64,000 nt of DNA from Flavobacterium chilense (GTDB taxonomy: Bacteria > Bacteroidota > Bacteroidia > Flavobacteriales > Flavobacteriaceae). Positions 36,285 through 45,357 of the stretch are shown here, in pieces. Location: assembly GCF_001602525.1 (NCBI RefSeq), contig NZ_LSYT01000002.1:558001-622000 (forward strand), read 5' to 3'. A program made the position numbers and the translations under genes. How positions within the stretch are numbered: the stretch's first letter is position 1; every line of letters starts with the position of its first letter. The notes under the pieces are model-generated. The model was not told the DNA's origin and ran no database searches. It saw nothing but the letters and a program-made list of their open reading frames with translations.

Positions 36285-38333
36285 TTGAAAGAAAAATCTC
36301 AAATATTATTGCTTTTATTCTTTGTTTTATTGGCATGTACCAAGAAAACAGAATTAGATAAAAGTATAACTTCGTCAGTAGATAGTCTTCCTACATATCT
36401 TTCATTAGCAAATGAAAATAATTTGCCTTTAGAAATTAAACAAAATTACTGCCGAAAAGCTTTAGAGATAATCTTAAGTCAAAAAGATGACTCACTTAAT
36501 AAAGTAAACATTTTTAAAGTCGCTAATCGTTACTATAACATGAGCGATTGGAAATCCTATCTTCAAACAACGAAATTAGTTCTAGAAAGAGCACAAAATT
36601 CTAAAGATTCAGTACATATTGCTAAGGCATACATGTATTTAGGTGATTATTATGAATCTCAATCAATTTCAGATAGTGCTTTTATGAATTATTTTAAAGC
36701 AGAAAAGCTTTATTTAAAAATAAATGATCAATATAATTTAGCTAAAACTTTTTTAAACAAAGCAAGCCTACAATATAATGAAGGTGATTTTTTTGAAAGC
36801 GAAATAGCTGTTTTTAAGGCTTTAAGTAGTTTGAAGAAAAAACAAAAAGTAAATGACCTTTATTATGAAAGTTATAATCTTTTAGGAATATTGTATAATG
36901 AAAGAGAGGAGTATACCAAGGCATTAGAATTTCAAAATAAAGCTTTGGCAATCTTAGAAGACAAATCAATACTACCATTTTATCAATATAGAGCAGCTTC
37001 ATTAAATAATATAGGCTTCATCTATATGAATATGCGGAATTACAAACAGGCTAAGTTTTTTTTTGAAAAAGGATTGGCTCAAAAAAATCTTTCTGAAGAT
37101 AGAACAAGTCTATATGCAATTTTATTAGACAATCTGGGATATTCAAAATTTAAACTAAAAGAATCTGATAAATTGCCTGATTTGTTTTATAGATCTTTAA
37201 AGATTAGGGACAGTCTTGATCTTACTTCAGGAGTTATTTCCAGTAAGATCCATCTTTCCGAATATTATGCTTTTAAACAAGATACATTTAGAGCAATTCA
37301 GTTTTCAAAACAAGCACTAACCCTTTCCCGAGCATCCAATCAATTAGGTAATACCTTAGATGCTCTTAAACAAATTGCTAATGTTGATCCTCAAAATGCT
37401 CCGAAATACTCAAAAGAATATATAGGAATTAATGAAAAAATGGTGAAAGCAGAACGAAAAATGGGAGAAAAATTCTCTCGTATTGAGTACGAAACCAACG
37501 AAATAAAAGATCAAAACTCAAATTTACAAGAGAAAAATAAAACCTTAATTTATGTTTTTAGTATTTGTACTTTGATAGGATTGTTTTTCTATGTTTACAA
37601 AACGCAGCAGGCAAAAAATCGGGAGTTACTTTTCAAACAACAGCAGCAAATTGCCAATGAAGATATTTATAACCTGATGATTTCGCAGCAAAATGACATC
37701 GAACTCACTCGTATTAAAGAAAAGAAAAAAGTAGCTCAGGAATTGCATGATGGTGTTTTGGGCAGAATGTTTGGTGTTAGGATCAGTTTAGATAGTTTAG
37801 ATAAAATAGATGAGGCTGAAGCTGCCGCCAAAAGGAAAAAATATCTAACCGAACTGAAACATATTGAAGAAGATATACGCGAAATTTCGCATGATCTAAA
37901 CAGAGAAAAATCAGAATTAATTAATAATTTTGTAGCGATTTTAAACAAATTGTTTGAAAGTCAGCAAAACACGTACGAGGCAAAATTAATGACTTATTTC
38001 GATCCTCATATCAAATGGGATCTGGTGAGTAATACCATCAAAATTAATTTGTACAGGATTATCCAGGAAGCACTTCAGAATTGCAATAAATATGCAAATG
38101 CAAATACCATTACAGTCAAGTTTAAAAGCGAAATTGACTACTTGTTTTTATCAATCGAAGATGATGGAGTTGGTTTTAACACCAAGAGAACAAAAAACGG
38201 TATAGGATTGCATAATATAGAATACAGAGCGGCAGAATGTCACGGTACAGTAAACATAAAATCTGCTAAAGGGCAAGGAACGCTTTTGATAATAAAAGTT
38301 CCAATTGATCAAAAAATTAACCTACATACATAA
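36285..38333 (+). CDS. TPR-containing lipoprotein sensor histidine kinase (HisKA_3 type)
   Basis: A 682-residue sensor kinase starting at TTG 36285, which places a lipoprotein signal directly at the N-terminus (ILLLLFFVLLAC, lipid cysteine C18). Residues about 45-390 are tetratricopeptide-like helical repeats (AKAYMYLGDYYESQ, SLNNIGFIYMNMRNYKQA). One transmembrane helix lies near 421-440, followed by a coiled coil. The HisKA_3 box has H488 in QELHDGVLGRMFG. The ATPase shows N599 in EALQNC, IEDDGVGF and GIGLHNIEYRA. This is the NarX/DegS-like kinase class, which pairs with LuxR-type regulators, and such a gene overlaps its stop. The signal sensed by the periplasmic TPR region is unknown. Confidence 0.9.
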   Translation: MKEKSQILLLLFFVLLACTKKTELDKSITSSVDSLPTYLSLANENNLPLEIKQNYCRKALEIILSQKDDSLNKVNIFKVANRYYNMSDWKSYLQTTKLVLERAQNSKDSVHIAKAYMYLGDYYESQSISDSAFMNYFKAEKLYLKINDQYNLAKTFLNKASLQYNEGDFFESEIAVFKALSSLKKKQKVNDLYYESYNLLGILYNEREEYTKALEFQNKALAILEDKSILPFYQYRAASLNNIGFIYMNMRNYKQAKFFFEKGLAQKNLSEDRTSLYAILLDNLGYSKFKLKESDKLPDLFYRSLKIRDSLDLTSGVISSKIHLSEYYAFKQDTFRAIQFSKQALTLSRASNQLGNTLDALKQIANVDPQNAPKYSKEYIGINEKMVKAERKMGEKFSRIEYETNEIKDQNSNLQEKNKTLIYVFSICTLIGLFFYVYKTQQAKNRELLFKQQQQIANEDIYNLMISQQNDIELTRIKEKKKVAQELHDGVLGRMFGVRISLDSLDKIDEAEAAAKRKKYLTELKHIEEDIREISHDLNREKSELINNFVAILNKLFESQQNTYEAKLMTYFDPHIKWDLVSNTIKINLYRIIQEALQNCNKYANANTITVKFKSEIDYLFLSIEDDGVGFNTKRTKNGIGLHNIEYRAAECHGTVNIKSAKGQGTLLIIKVPIDQKINLHT

Positions 38334-39031
38334 TGACAATTGATTCACAAACCCCCATTACGCAATTAATTAAGCGAAACATTTTAATTGTCGATGATCA
38401 TCCCTTTATTATCGAAGGCTATAAAAATGCCATAACGCGTTATCATCCTAAAGAATATGAATTTCATATTTTGCAGGCTCATGATTGTAAATCAGGATAT
38501 GATTTAATCGAAAACCAGCAAACCCCAACTTTTGATGTCGCTTTTCTGGATATAAGTATGCCCGCTTATGAAGAAAAGAATATATTTTCAGGAGAAGATC
38601 TGGCAAAACTCCTTATGGAGAAAATGCCCAATTGCAAAATTATTCTCCTGACCATGTATACCGAATTGCTAAAAATAAAAACAATTATCAGAACTATACG
38701 CCCCAATGGCCTGATTATAAAAAACGATCTCACGTTTGATGAATTGCTTTTTGCATTCGATAAAGTCATGAAAAATGATAAATATTACAGTCAGTCGGTA
38801 CAAAAAATACTCAACCAGTCGGCTCATAATAAAATAGAGATTGACGAGTTCGACAAACAAATTTTGTTTCATTTGTCTAAAGGAACAGCGATAGAAGACA
38901 TGCCGCAATACATTCCTATCTCTTTAAATGCGATCGAGAAACGTAAATCAAGTCTCAAAGAATTACTCAAAATAAAATCAGGTTCTGATGAAGAACTGAT
39001 ACGAAAAGCAAAAAGTAAAGGGCTTTTCTAA
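38333..39031 (+). CDS. LuxR-type DNA-binding response regulator
   Basis: A 232-residue regulator. The receiver is at about 15-140 with the acidic pair D21-D22, phospho-acceptor D73 in VAFLDISMP and the lysine in LIIKND near 125. The C-terminal part (about 168-225) is a divergent LuxR-type helix-turn-helix (FDKQILFHLSKGTAIEDMPQ, then ISLNAIEKRKSSLKELL). The start ATG overlaps the kinase stop (TAATG), so the pair is translationally coupled and surely forms one two-component system. Target genes cannot be inferred from this window. A strong terminator follows directly. Confidence 0.9.
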   Translation: MTIDSQTPITQLIKRNILIVDDHPFIIEGYKNAITRYHPKEYEFHILQAHDCKSGYDLIENQQTPTFDVAFLDISMPAYEEKNIFSGEDLAKLLMEKMPNCKIILLTMYTELLKIKTIIRTIRPNGLIIKNDLTFDELLFAFDKVMKNDKYYSQSVQKILNQSAHNKIEIDEFDKQILFHLSKGTAIEDMPQYIPISLNAIEKRKSSLKELLKIKSGSDEELIRKAKSKGLF

Positions 39032-39032
39032 T

Positions 39033-39074
39033 AAAAACAAAAACGACATCTCTACAGATGTCGTTTTTGTTTTT
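39033..39074. terminator. Strong bidirectional terminator
   Basis: A perfect 19-bp stem (39033-39051 with 39056-39074) and a CTAC loop with T-runs on both strands. It lies between the response-regulator gene (+) and thiL (-), whose stop is at 39088. Confidence 0.9.
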
Positions 39075-39087
39075 GAGATATTTAAAA

Positions 39088-40134
39088 TTACTCGCTCAAA
39101 GCATCCCAACCGCGGGCTTTTAAGGCAATTTTTGTATTGGCACGGGTTACTAAATGAACTCCTTCGCTTTCGTCTGCCATATGACCAATAATAGAAAAAT
39201 TTGGATTTCCTTTTATTTTGTCAAAATCGTTGATGTCAATAGTAAATAAAAGTTCATAATCTTCTCCGCCATTAATGGCAACTGTAGTACTATCGATATT
39301 AAATTCTTCACAAGTCGAAATAAATTGCGGATCTAACGGAAGTTTATCTTCATATAAATTACAACCTACTTTTGATTGTTTGCACAAATGAATAATCTCA
39401 GAAGATAATCCGTCAGAAATATCAATCATCGAAGTCGGTTTAATTTCAAGAGCATGCAATAAAGTACGAACGTCTTTGCGTGCTTCTGGTTTCAATTGGC
39501 GCTCAATTAAATAGCTGTACATATCCAGGTCAGGCTGACTGTTTGGGTTAACCTGAAACACCTGTTTTTCACGTTCTAAAACCTGTAATCCCATATACGC
39601 AGCACCAATATCACCGGTTACCACAAGTAAATCGGTTTGTTTGGCACCATTTCTATAGACAAGTTCTTCTTCATTTGCTTCACCAATTGCAGTAATGCTA
39701 ATAATTAATCCTTTTTGTGATGAGGTTGTGTCTCCGCCAATAACATCAACTTTATACTCTTTTGAAGCATGTGAAATCCCTTCAAACAATTCTTCTAAGG
39801 CTTCTAACGGAAAACGATTAGAAACAGCCACAGAAACCGTTATTTGAGTTGGTTTGGCATTCATGGCACAAATATCAGACAGGTTTACAACAACTGCTTT
39901 GTAGCCCAAATGTTTTAAAGGCATATAAGCCAAATCAAAATGCACACCTTCAATCAATAAATCAGTAGAAACGACTACTTTTTTATCCTTGAAATCCAGA
40001 ACTGCAGCATCATCGCCTATACTTTTTATGGTAGATTCCTGAGTGACATCAAAATTTTTGGTTAAATGGTCAATTAAGCCAAATTCACCTAATTGCGCTA
40101 TACTGGTACGTTGCGGATTTTTATCTTCGATCAT
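39088..40134 (-). CDS. thiL: Thiamine-monophosphate kinase
   Basis: Phosphorylates thiamine monophosphate to the active cofactor thiamine diphosphate. The 348-residue protein has the PurM-like ATP-binding fold, with SIGDDAAVLDF near 39-49, VSTDLLIEGVHFD near 55-67, VIGGDTTSS near 134-142 and SMIDISDGLSSE near 224-235. Length is normal. It stands alone, with no other thiamine genes nearby and no TPP riboswitch-like structure in the leader of about 20 bases. Confidence 0.93.
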   Translation of the reverse strand: MIEDKNPQRTSIAQLGEFGLIDHLTKNFDVTQESTIKSIGDDAAVLDFKDKKVVVSTDLLIEGVHFDLAYMPLKHLGYKAVVVNLSDICAMNAKPTQITVSVAVSNRFPLEALEELFEGISHASKEYKVDVIGGDTTSSQKGLIISITAIGEANEEELVYRNGAKQTDLLVVTGDIGAAYMGLQVLEREKQVFQVNPNSQPDLDMYSYLIERQLKPEARKDVRTLLHALEIKPTSMIDISDGLSSEIIHLCKQSKVGCNLYEDKLPLDPQFISTCEEFNIDSTTVAINGGEDYELLFTIDINDFDKIKGNPNFSIIGHMADESEGVHLVTRANTKIALKARGWDALSE

Positions 40135-40163
40135 TTCTTTTAAGTTCCAAAGTTTCTAAGGCG

Positions 40164-40171
40164 CAAAGGTA
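40164..40171 (-). promoter_or_regulatory. -7 box of thiL
   Basis: Minus-strand TACCTTTG followed by CGCC, an exact TAnnTTTG match. The CAAAG words around it could be taken for an intergenic repeat but are explained by the promoter. Confidence 0.4.
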
Positions 40172-40318
40172 CAAAGGTTTTATCTAATTTATGAAAATGT
40201 TATCCCGGATCGCCCTATTTGCTTGTAAACACTTGTAAAAGTGCATCTTTGTAACAGAGGTAAAAAATAATTGAAATGTTTTTTTTCCTGTTGACAAACT
40301 GTTGTCACCGACCCTCAA

Positions 40319-40326
40319 TACTTTTG
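40319..40326 (+). promoter_or_regulatory. -7 box of the first DinB-family gene
   Basis: TACTTTTG matches TAnnTTTG; leader about 25 bases to ATG 40356. TTG candidates upstream lie 14 and 25 bases away, both outside the usual spacing. Confidence 0.4.
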
Positions 40327-40355
40327 AAGTATTAAAATATTAAAAATTAAAAACT

Positions 40356-40838
40356 ATGAAAACATTAGCTGCTCAAGTGATCACTCCTGAAGATTTATTA
40401 AAACACTGGCAAGGTCACCGTGCCCTTACACGTCGTGTAATTGAGGCATTTCCTGAAAAAGATTTCTTCGAATTTTCAATAGGAGGAATGCGTCCTTTTG
40501 CTAAACTAGCCGATGAACTTTTAGCAATTGCAGTTCCTGGACTTAAAGGAATTGTAACTAAAGAAGTAAAACCATTCACAGAAGAAGCATCAGAAAAACT
40601 GATTTTTAAAGCGCAATATCTTGAAAAATGGGACGAAGCAACTGCAGAAATTAATCAGTATTGGGAAAAATTATCTGTCGAAGATTTTAATGAAACATTT
40701 AATCTTTTTGGTCAGTATGAATTTCCGGTAATTCAGAATATTTTGTATTTTGTTGATAACGAGGTACATCACCGCGGACAAGGATATGTGTATTTAAGAG
40801 CATTGGGAATTGATCCTCCTTTTTTCTGGGAAAGATAA
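40356..40838 (+). CDS. DinB family protein
   Basis: A 160-residue four-helix-bundle protein of the DinB/YfiT-like superfamily, whose members bind a metal ion through three histidines. Candidate ligands are H17 or H21 in LKHWQGHRALTRR and the pair HH in DNEVHHRGQGYVYLRALG near 137-154. The latter matches the family C-terminal motif HxxHRGQ in degenerate form. Many relatives are thiol-dependent transferases or hydrolases; the substrate here is unknown. A second, more divergent DinB-type gene follows after 39 bases, and a WYL regulator lies convergent just beyond. Confidence 0.8.
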   Translation: MKTLAAQVITPEDLLKHWQGHRALTRRVIEAFPEKDFFEFSIGGMRPFAKLADELLAIAVPGLKGIVTKEVKPFTEEASEKLIFKAQYLEKWDEATAEINQYWEKLSVEDFNETFNLFGQYEFPVIQNILYFVDNEVHHRGQGYVYLRALGIDPPFFWER

Positions 40839-40877
40839 TGAGGCTTGCATTTCACTAAGAATTAAAATTCAAAGACT

Positions 40878-41378
40878 ATGAGTTTAAAAAAGATAATGTC
40901 AAATTATGCAGATTACAATTTGTGGGTAAATCAACAATTTGTGAATTGGCTCTCAGTTAAATCTGATGAATTGCTTTATGCCGAAGTGCCTTCGAGCTTT
41001 TCAGGTATATTAAAAACACTTGATCATATCTGGGGAACCGAAGAATATTGGTTTTCTGTTATTTCTGAAACTGTAATGACAAAAAAGAAAGAGTTAAGCG
41101 AGTTGTCAAAAGAAGAAATATTTGCAGGATTATTAAACTCATCTGCTAAACTTGTAGATTTAATTCATTCATTATCTGATGATGATTTAATGAAAGAAGT
41201 CAAAATTGTTAACCCTTGGTTTGAATGCGAACTGCCTGTTTCTGATTATTTGATACAGGTTATTAATCACGGTACTTATCATAGAGGCCAAATTGTAACA
41301 ATAGGCAGAAGTATAGGAATTACTGATGCCTCAAATACAGATTATAATTTTTATAATGTAATCAAAACACAGAAATAG
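40878..41378 (+). CDS. DinB family protein
   Basis: A 166-residue DinB-type four-helix protein. The family landmarks are ADYNLWVNQQFVNWL at the N-terminus, LDHIWGTEEYWF near 49-60 (first metal histidine) and INHGTYHRGQIVTIGR near 132-147 (the HxxxHRGQ motif with the other two). It keeps the canonical C-terminal motif better than the upstream paralogue. Because the two genes are adjacent and co-directional, they are likely co-transcribed. Function unknown; a damage-inducible role should not be assumed from the family name. Confidence 0.85.
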   Translation: MSLKKIMSNYADYNLWVNQQFVNWLSVKSDELLYAEVPSSFSGILKTLDHIWGTEEYWFSVISETVMTKKKELSELSKEEIFAGLLNSSAKLVDLIHSLSDDDLMKEVKIVNPWFECELPVSDYLIQVINHGTYHRGQIVTIGRSIGITDASNTDYNFYNVIKTQK

Positions 41379-41380
41379 CA

Positions 41381-41421
41381 AAAAAACTCCCAAAGAACGA
41401 AATTCTTTTTGGGAGTTTTTT
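41381..41421. terminator. Bidirectional terminator after the DinB genes
   Basis: A 14-bp stem (41381-41394 with 41408-41421) with a 13-base loop and A/T-runs on both sides, between the DinB pair (+) and the WYL-regulator gene (-). It touches the regulator's stop codon. Confidence 0.8.
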
Positions 41422-42380
41422 TATGTAAGTCTCTTTTTATAATTTTCAAGTAATTCCAGTATTCTGGTTTTGAGTTTTTCAGGTTCCAGAATTGTGGCAT
41501 AATCACCAAACATCAGAAACCATCTCGGAAACCCTTCCTGAATGTCGCGTGACATAAAAGTCATTTCTACCTGATCTCCAGCCTCTTTTTCAGAAACATA
41601 CCCATGATATTTTTGCTCATACCGAAGATAATTCAGGATTTTTTTGGAAACTAAAATCCGGACTTTTGTTGTTGGGATTGTTTCGTTTTTCTTTAAATAT
41701 GTTTCTAAAGAATCATGTTCGATCGTAAAATCACATTCTGTTTTCTGAATTCCCTGAATCCTGTCTGTTCTAAATTGTCTGTAATCTTGTCGTAAGTGAC
41801 AATAGCCCAGAAAATACCAATTGTTGTTATCGTGAAAAACACCAACAGGTTCAATATTTCGATGACTTGGTTCTGCTGACTCAAGGGTTTTATAGGATAG
41901 CAGGATTTGCTTTTTCTCGGCAATACTTTCAAATAAAAGCACAAGAGTATTAGGTGATTTATCGTGAAATAAGGGTCCGGCGGTTTGCATGACAACTCTC
42001 GACTCAATATTCGAAACCCAATCCTTATCAGAACTTTTTAAAACCGATTTTAATTTAAACATCGCCGAAGCATAATGTGAACCAAGAGAAGGATCAGTAA
42101 ATTTTTGCATGAGTTTTTCAGCAGCAATAAAACTGCTTACTTCCTCACGGGTAAACATAACGGGTGGCAATCTGTAACCATCCATCAAAGCATATCCAAC
42201 ACCTGCCTCGCTGTAAATAGGAACTCCCGAAGCTTCTAAAGTCCTGATGTCTCTGTAAATCGTTCTTAAACTCACCTCAAAGCGGTTTGCCAATTCCTGA
42301 GCCTTTACAATTTTTTTAGATTGTAACTGAATAAGAATAGCAACAATACGGTCAAATCGTTTTGGGGTTTCGTCAAGCAT
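41421..42380 (-). CDS. HTH-WYL family transcriptional regulator
   Basis: A 319-residue YafY-like regulator. The N-terminal winged helix spans about 8-65 (IVKAQELANRFEVSLRTIYR). The WYL domain lies near 135-230, with the conserved region IEPVGVFHDNNNWYFLGYC followed by FRTDRIQG. A C-terminal WCX-like extension follows. WYL domains sense nucleic acids or other ligands in several DNA-damage and defence regulators. Its convergent position beside the two DinB-family genes is suggestive of a link, but the convergent layout with a terminator between them does not show direct control. Confidence 0.85.
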   Translation of the reverse strand: MLDETPKRFDRIVAILIQLQSKKIVKAQELANRFEVSLRTIYRDIRTLEASGVPIYSEAGVGYALMDGYRLPPVMFTREEVSSFIAAEKLMQKFTDPSLGSHYASAMFKLKSVLKSSDKDWVSNIESRVVMQTAGPLFHDKSPNTLVLLFESIAEKKQILLSYKTLESAEPSHRNIEPVGVFHDNNNWYFLGYCHLRQDYRQFRTDRIQGIQKTECDFTIEHDSLETYLKKNETIPTTKVRILVSKKILNYLRYEQKYHGYVSEKEAGDQVEMTFMSRDIQEGFPRWFLMFGDYATILEPEKLKTRILELLENYKKRLT

Positions 42381-42424
42381 TTTTATGAGTTAATATGATT
42401 TTGAATTGTTGAGGTTTTGAGAAT

Positions 42425-42432
42425 CAAAGATA
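42425..42432 (-). promoter_or_regulatory. -7 box of the WYL regulator gene
   Basis: Minus-strand TATCTTTG matches TAnnTTTG; leader about 40 bases. No -33 TTG at usual spacing. Confidence 0.4.
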
Positions 42433-42458
42433 CAAAGGTTGAAAATGAATAGAAATAA

Positions 42459-42487
42459 AAAAGCTGTCCCAAATTGAGACAGCTTTT
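42459..42487 (-). terminator. Terminator of the outer-membrane protein gene
   Basis: A 10-bp stem (42459-42468 with 42478-42487) with a 9-base loop and a U-run on the minus-strand transcript, 22 bases after the stop of 42510-43124. Confidence 0.75.
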
Positions 42488-42509
42488 CGATATGTGATTC
42501 TTTATAAAC

Positions 42510-43124
42510 CTAAAATCGGTATAAAAGTCCAAATTGTGGCTGATCAAAAATGTTTTCAAATAAATTAATGTTTAAATTAAAAGTATCTGATGATTTACCA
42601 TTTTCTGGTGCAACGCTGTTGTATGCCAATACATTCGCAAGTGTAAAAGTTACCGCAACATTTTTGGTCACAAAATAATTCAGACCTACAGTAATATCTG
42701 CTGTAATACTGTTACTGGTATCACTGTTTGGCGGAGTTTCGATTTTATTACGTCCGTAACCTAAACCAGCTTCAGCAAAAGCTTTAAAACGTTTTTTGTC
42801 TAATTCTAAAAAGTAATAGCGTGCAAAAGCGCCAACTCCAAATACATTTGTTTTGACATTCGTAGCTTCTACTTTTTCACTAGAGTAATTTAGTTTTGCC
42901 CCAACAGCAAATTTATCATTCAGCAGATAACCAAATTTTGGACTAAATCCGTAATAATCTGAGTCACCGCCAGTACTAATTTTTATAGAACCTTCGAGGA
43001 ACATGTCTCCGCTTTGAAAAGTAATGCCTTTGGCAGAATGCATTTCAGAGTCAACTTCAGCCTGTTGTGCATTGGCAAATGAAAAAGTTAACATTGATAC
43101 AATAATTAAAAATTTAGTTTTCAT
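42510..43124 (-). CDS. Outer-membrane beta-barrel protein
   Basis: A 204-residue protein with signal peptide KTKFLIIVSMLTFSFANA. The rest shows alternating hydrophobic strands typical of small eight-stranded barrels of the OmpX/OmpA-like porin family: GYLLNDKFAVGAKLNYSS, VGAFARYYFLEL, FKAFAEAGLGYG, ITADITVGLNYFVTKNVAV. It ends in aromatic FGLLYRF, the outer-membrane C-terminal signature. Function unknown. The 43125-43398 gap upstream has no clear promoter box. Confidence 0.8.
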   Translation of the reverse strand: MKTKFLIIVSMLTFSFANAQQAEVDSEMHSAKGITFQSGDMFLEGSIKISTGGDSDYYGFSPKFGYLLNDKFAVGAKLNYSSEKVEATNVKTNVFGVGAFARYYFLELDKKRFKAFAEAGLGYGRNKIETPPNSDTSNSITADITVGLNYFVTKNVAVTFTLANVLAYNSVAPENGKSSDTFNLNINLFENIFDQPQFGLLYRF

Positions 43125-43333
43125 AATAGTAATTTTTATGGTTGTAAGATTAAAGTTATGTTTTTAATGTTAAAACCTTAGAGTTACTAATCGAATGAAT
43201 TAAAATTCAATTTATTGAGTTAATAATCCTACTTTTTTATAAGTATTTACCTGTTTATTTTGGATAATTAATTAAGGATTTTTTATAAGTAATGAGGTTT
43301 ACAAGAAAGGAAGAAATACTTTTTTTCAATAAA

Positions 43334-43361
43334 AAACCTGACAATTTTCATCATCAGGTTT
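43334..43361 (-). terminator. Terminator of lepA
   Basis: An 8-bp stem (43334-43341 with 43354-43361) and a 12-base loop with a U-run in minus-strand direction, 38 bases past the lepA stop. Confidence 0.7.
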
Positions 43362-43398
43362 CTCTATAATCTTGTTTCTTTATTCTTAATAAAAAAAT

Positions 43399-45195
43399 CT
43401 AGTCATTCAATTTCAAAACAGCCATAAATGCTTCTTGCGGAATCTCAACGTTTCCTACCTGACGCATACGTTTTTTACCTTTTTTCTGTTTTTCAAGTAA
43501 TTTACGCTTACGCGAAATATCTCCACCATAACATTTTGCGGTAACGTCTTTACGAAGTGCTTTAATCGTTTCACGGGCAATAATCTTAGCACCAATTGCA
43601 GCCTGAATCGGGATGTCGAATTGTTGTCTTGGGATTAACTCACGTAATTTCTCGGTCATTTTTTTGCCGATGTTGTACGCGTTATCTTCGTGAATCAAAG
43701 CAGAAAGAGCATCAACCGTTTGTGCATTCAAAAGAACATCCAGTTTTACCAGTTTCGAAGTTCTCATTCCGATAGGAGAATAATCAAAAGAAGCATAACC
43801 TTTAGAAACAGTTTTTAAACGATCGTAAAAATCGAATACAATTTCGGCCAATGGCATATCAAAATTCAATTCAACACGTTCTGTAGTCAAATACGTTTGA
43901 TTGGTAATTACACCACGTTTTTCGATACACAAACTCATTACGTTTCCAACAAAGTCAGATTTAGTAATAATTGTTGCTTTGATATATGGTTCTTCAACTC
44001 TGTCCAGTTTTGAAGGTTCTGGCAAATCTGAAGGATTATTTACAATTAATGCTTTTTCTGGTTCTTTTTTAGTGTAAGCCAGATACGAAACGTTAGGAAC
44101 TGTAGTAATTACAGTCATGTCGAATTCGCGCTCTAAACGTTCCTGGATAATCTCCATGTGAAGCATTCCTAAGAATCCGCAACGGAAACCAAATCCTAAC
44201 GCCGCAGAGCTTTCAGGAGTAAATACTAACGAAGCATCATTCAACTGTAATTTCTCCATTGATGAACGTAAATCTTCATAATCTTCAGTATCTACAGGAT
44301 AAATTCCGGCAAATACCATTGGTTTTACGTCCTCAAAACCAGTAATCATATTTGTTGTAGGTACTTTTGCATCGGTAATAGTATCACCTACTTTTACTTC
44401 GCGTGCTTCTTTAATTCCTGAAATTAAATAACCAACATCTCCGGCAGAAACTACACTTTTAGGAACTTGGTTTAATTTTAGAGTTCCAATTTCATCAGCA
44501 AAATACTCATTGTCCGTAGCCATGAATTTAATTTTTTGCCCTTTTTTAATTTCACCGTTTACAACTCTAAAAATTACTTCAATTCCACGAAACGGATTGT
44601 AAACCGAGTCAAAAATCAAAGCTTGTAATGGTTCATCAGGATTTCCTTTCGGAGCTGGAATTTTTTCAATAATGGCAGCTAAGATATTTTCAACACCAAA
44701 ACCTGTTTTTCCGGAAGCATGAATAATATCCTCTAATTTACATCCTAATAAATCGATAATATCATCACTAACTTCTTCAGGATTAGCACTTGGTAAATCT
44801 ACTTTATTTAAAACCGGAATAATTTCCAGATCATTTTCTAAAGCTAAATATAAGTTTGAAATTGTTTGTGCCTGAATGCTTTGTGCAGCATCAACAATCA
44901 AAAGTGCCCCTTCGCAGGCAGCAATAGATCGTGAAACCTCGTATGAAAAGTCAACGTGACCAGGAGTATCAATCAAATTTAAAATATATTCCTCGCCTTT
45001 GTACGTGTATTCCATTTGAATGGCGTGACTTTTAATGGTAATTCCACGCTCACGCTCCAGGTCCATGTTGTCAAGCAATTGAGCTTTTTCTTCACGAGCT
45101 GTAACCGTTTGTGTAGCGCCCAATAATCGGTCTGCCAATGTACTTTTACCGTGGTCAATGTGTGCAATAATGCAAAAGTTACGTATCTTCTTCAT
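43399..45195 (-). CDS. lepA: Elongation factor 4 (LepA) GTPase
   Basis: A ribosome-associated GTPase that binds stalled or mistranslocated ribosomes and influences initiation and back-translocation. The 598-residue length is standard. G1 is [15 protein letters not shown] (residues 10-24), G3 is [15 protein letters not shown] near 77-91 and G4 is NKVDLP near 131-136. The LepA-specific C-terminal segment is [20 protein letters not shown], near 548-567. It is a single-gene transcript with its own promoter box and terminator. Confidence 0.97.
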   Translation of the reverse strand: MKKIRNFCIIAHIDHGKSTLADRLLGATQTVTAREEKAQLLDNMDLERERGITIKSHAIQMEYTYKGEEYILNLIDTPGHVDFSYEVSRSIAACEGALLIVDAAQSIQAQTISNLYLALENDLEIIPVLNKVDLPSANPEEVSDDIIDLLGCKLEDIIHASGKTGFGVENILAAIIEKIPAPKGNPDEPLQALIFDSVYNPFRGIEVIFRVVNGEIKKGQKIKFMATDNEYFADEIGTLKLNQVPKSVVSAGDVGYLISGIKEAREVKVGDTITDAKVPTTNMITGFEDVKPMVFAGIYPVDTEDYEDLRSSMEKLQLNDASLVFTPESSAALGFGFRCGFLGMLHMEIIQERLEREFDMTVITTVPNVSYLAYTKKEPEKALIVNNPSDLPEPSKLDRVEEPYIKATIITKSDFVGNVMSLCIEKRGVITNQTYLTTERVELNFDMPLAEIVFDFYDRLKTVSKGYASFDYSPIGMRTSKLVKLDVLLNAQTVDALSALIHEDNAYNIGKKMTEKLRELIPRQQFDIPIQAAIGAKIIARETIKALRKDVTAKCYGGDISRKRKLLEKQKKGKKRMRQVGNVEIPQEAFMAVLKLND

Positions 45196-45284
45196 TTTAA
45201 TATATAAATTCTCTATCTCGAGTTTAAGTCTTTTTGGGTATAAATGGCACTACAGCAATTGCTTTAGCACATGTTATTAAGGCG

Positions 45285-45292
45285 CAAAGATA
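45285..45292 (-). promoter_or_regulatory. -7 box of lepA
   Basis: Minus-strand TATCTTTG followed by CGCC, matching TAnnTTTG; leader about 85 bases. Confidence 0.42.
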
Positions 45293-45357
45293 GCGCAAAG
45301 TTTTGGATTCTGAAGTGTAGTTGCCCGATAGTTAGATTTTGAAATTCAAAATCACTT

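Noticed and set aside
40141..40185. CAAAG-rich intergenic words resembling a dispersed repeat (also at 42421-42440 and 45281-45300)
   Set aside because: They are explained by minus-strand TAnnTTTGC promoter boxes of thiL, the WYL regulator and lepA.
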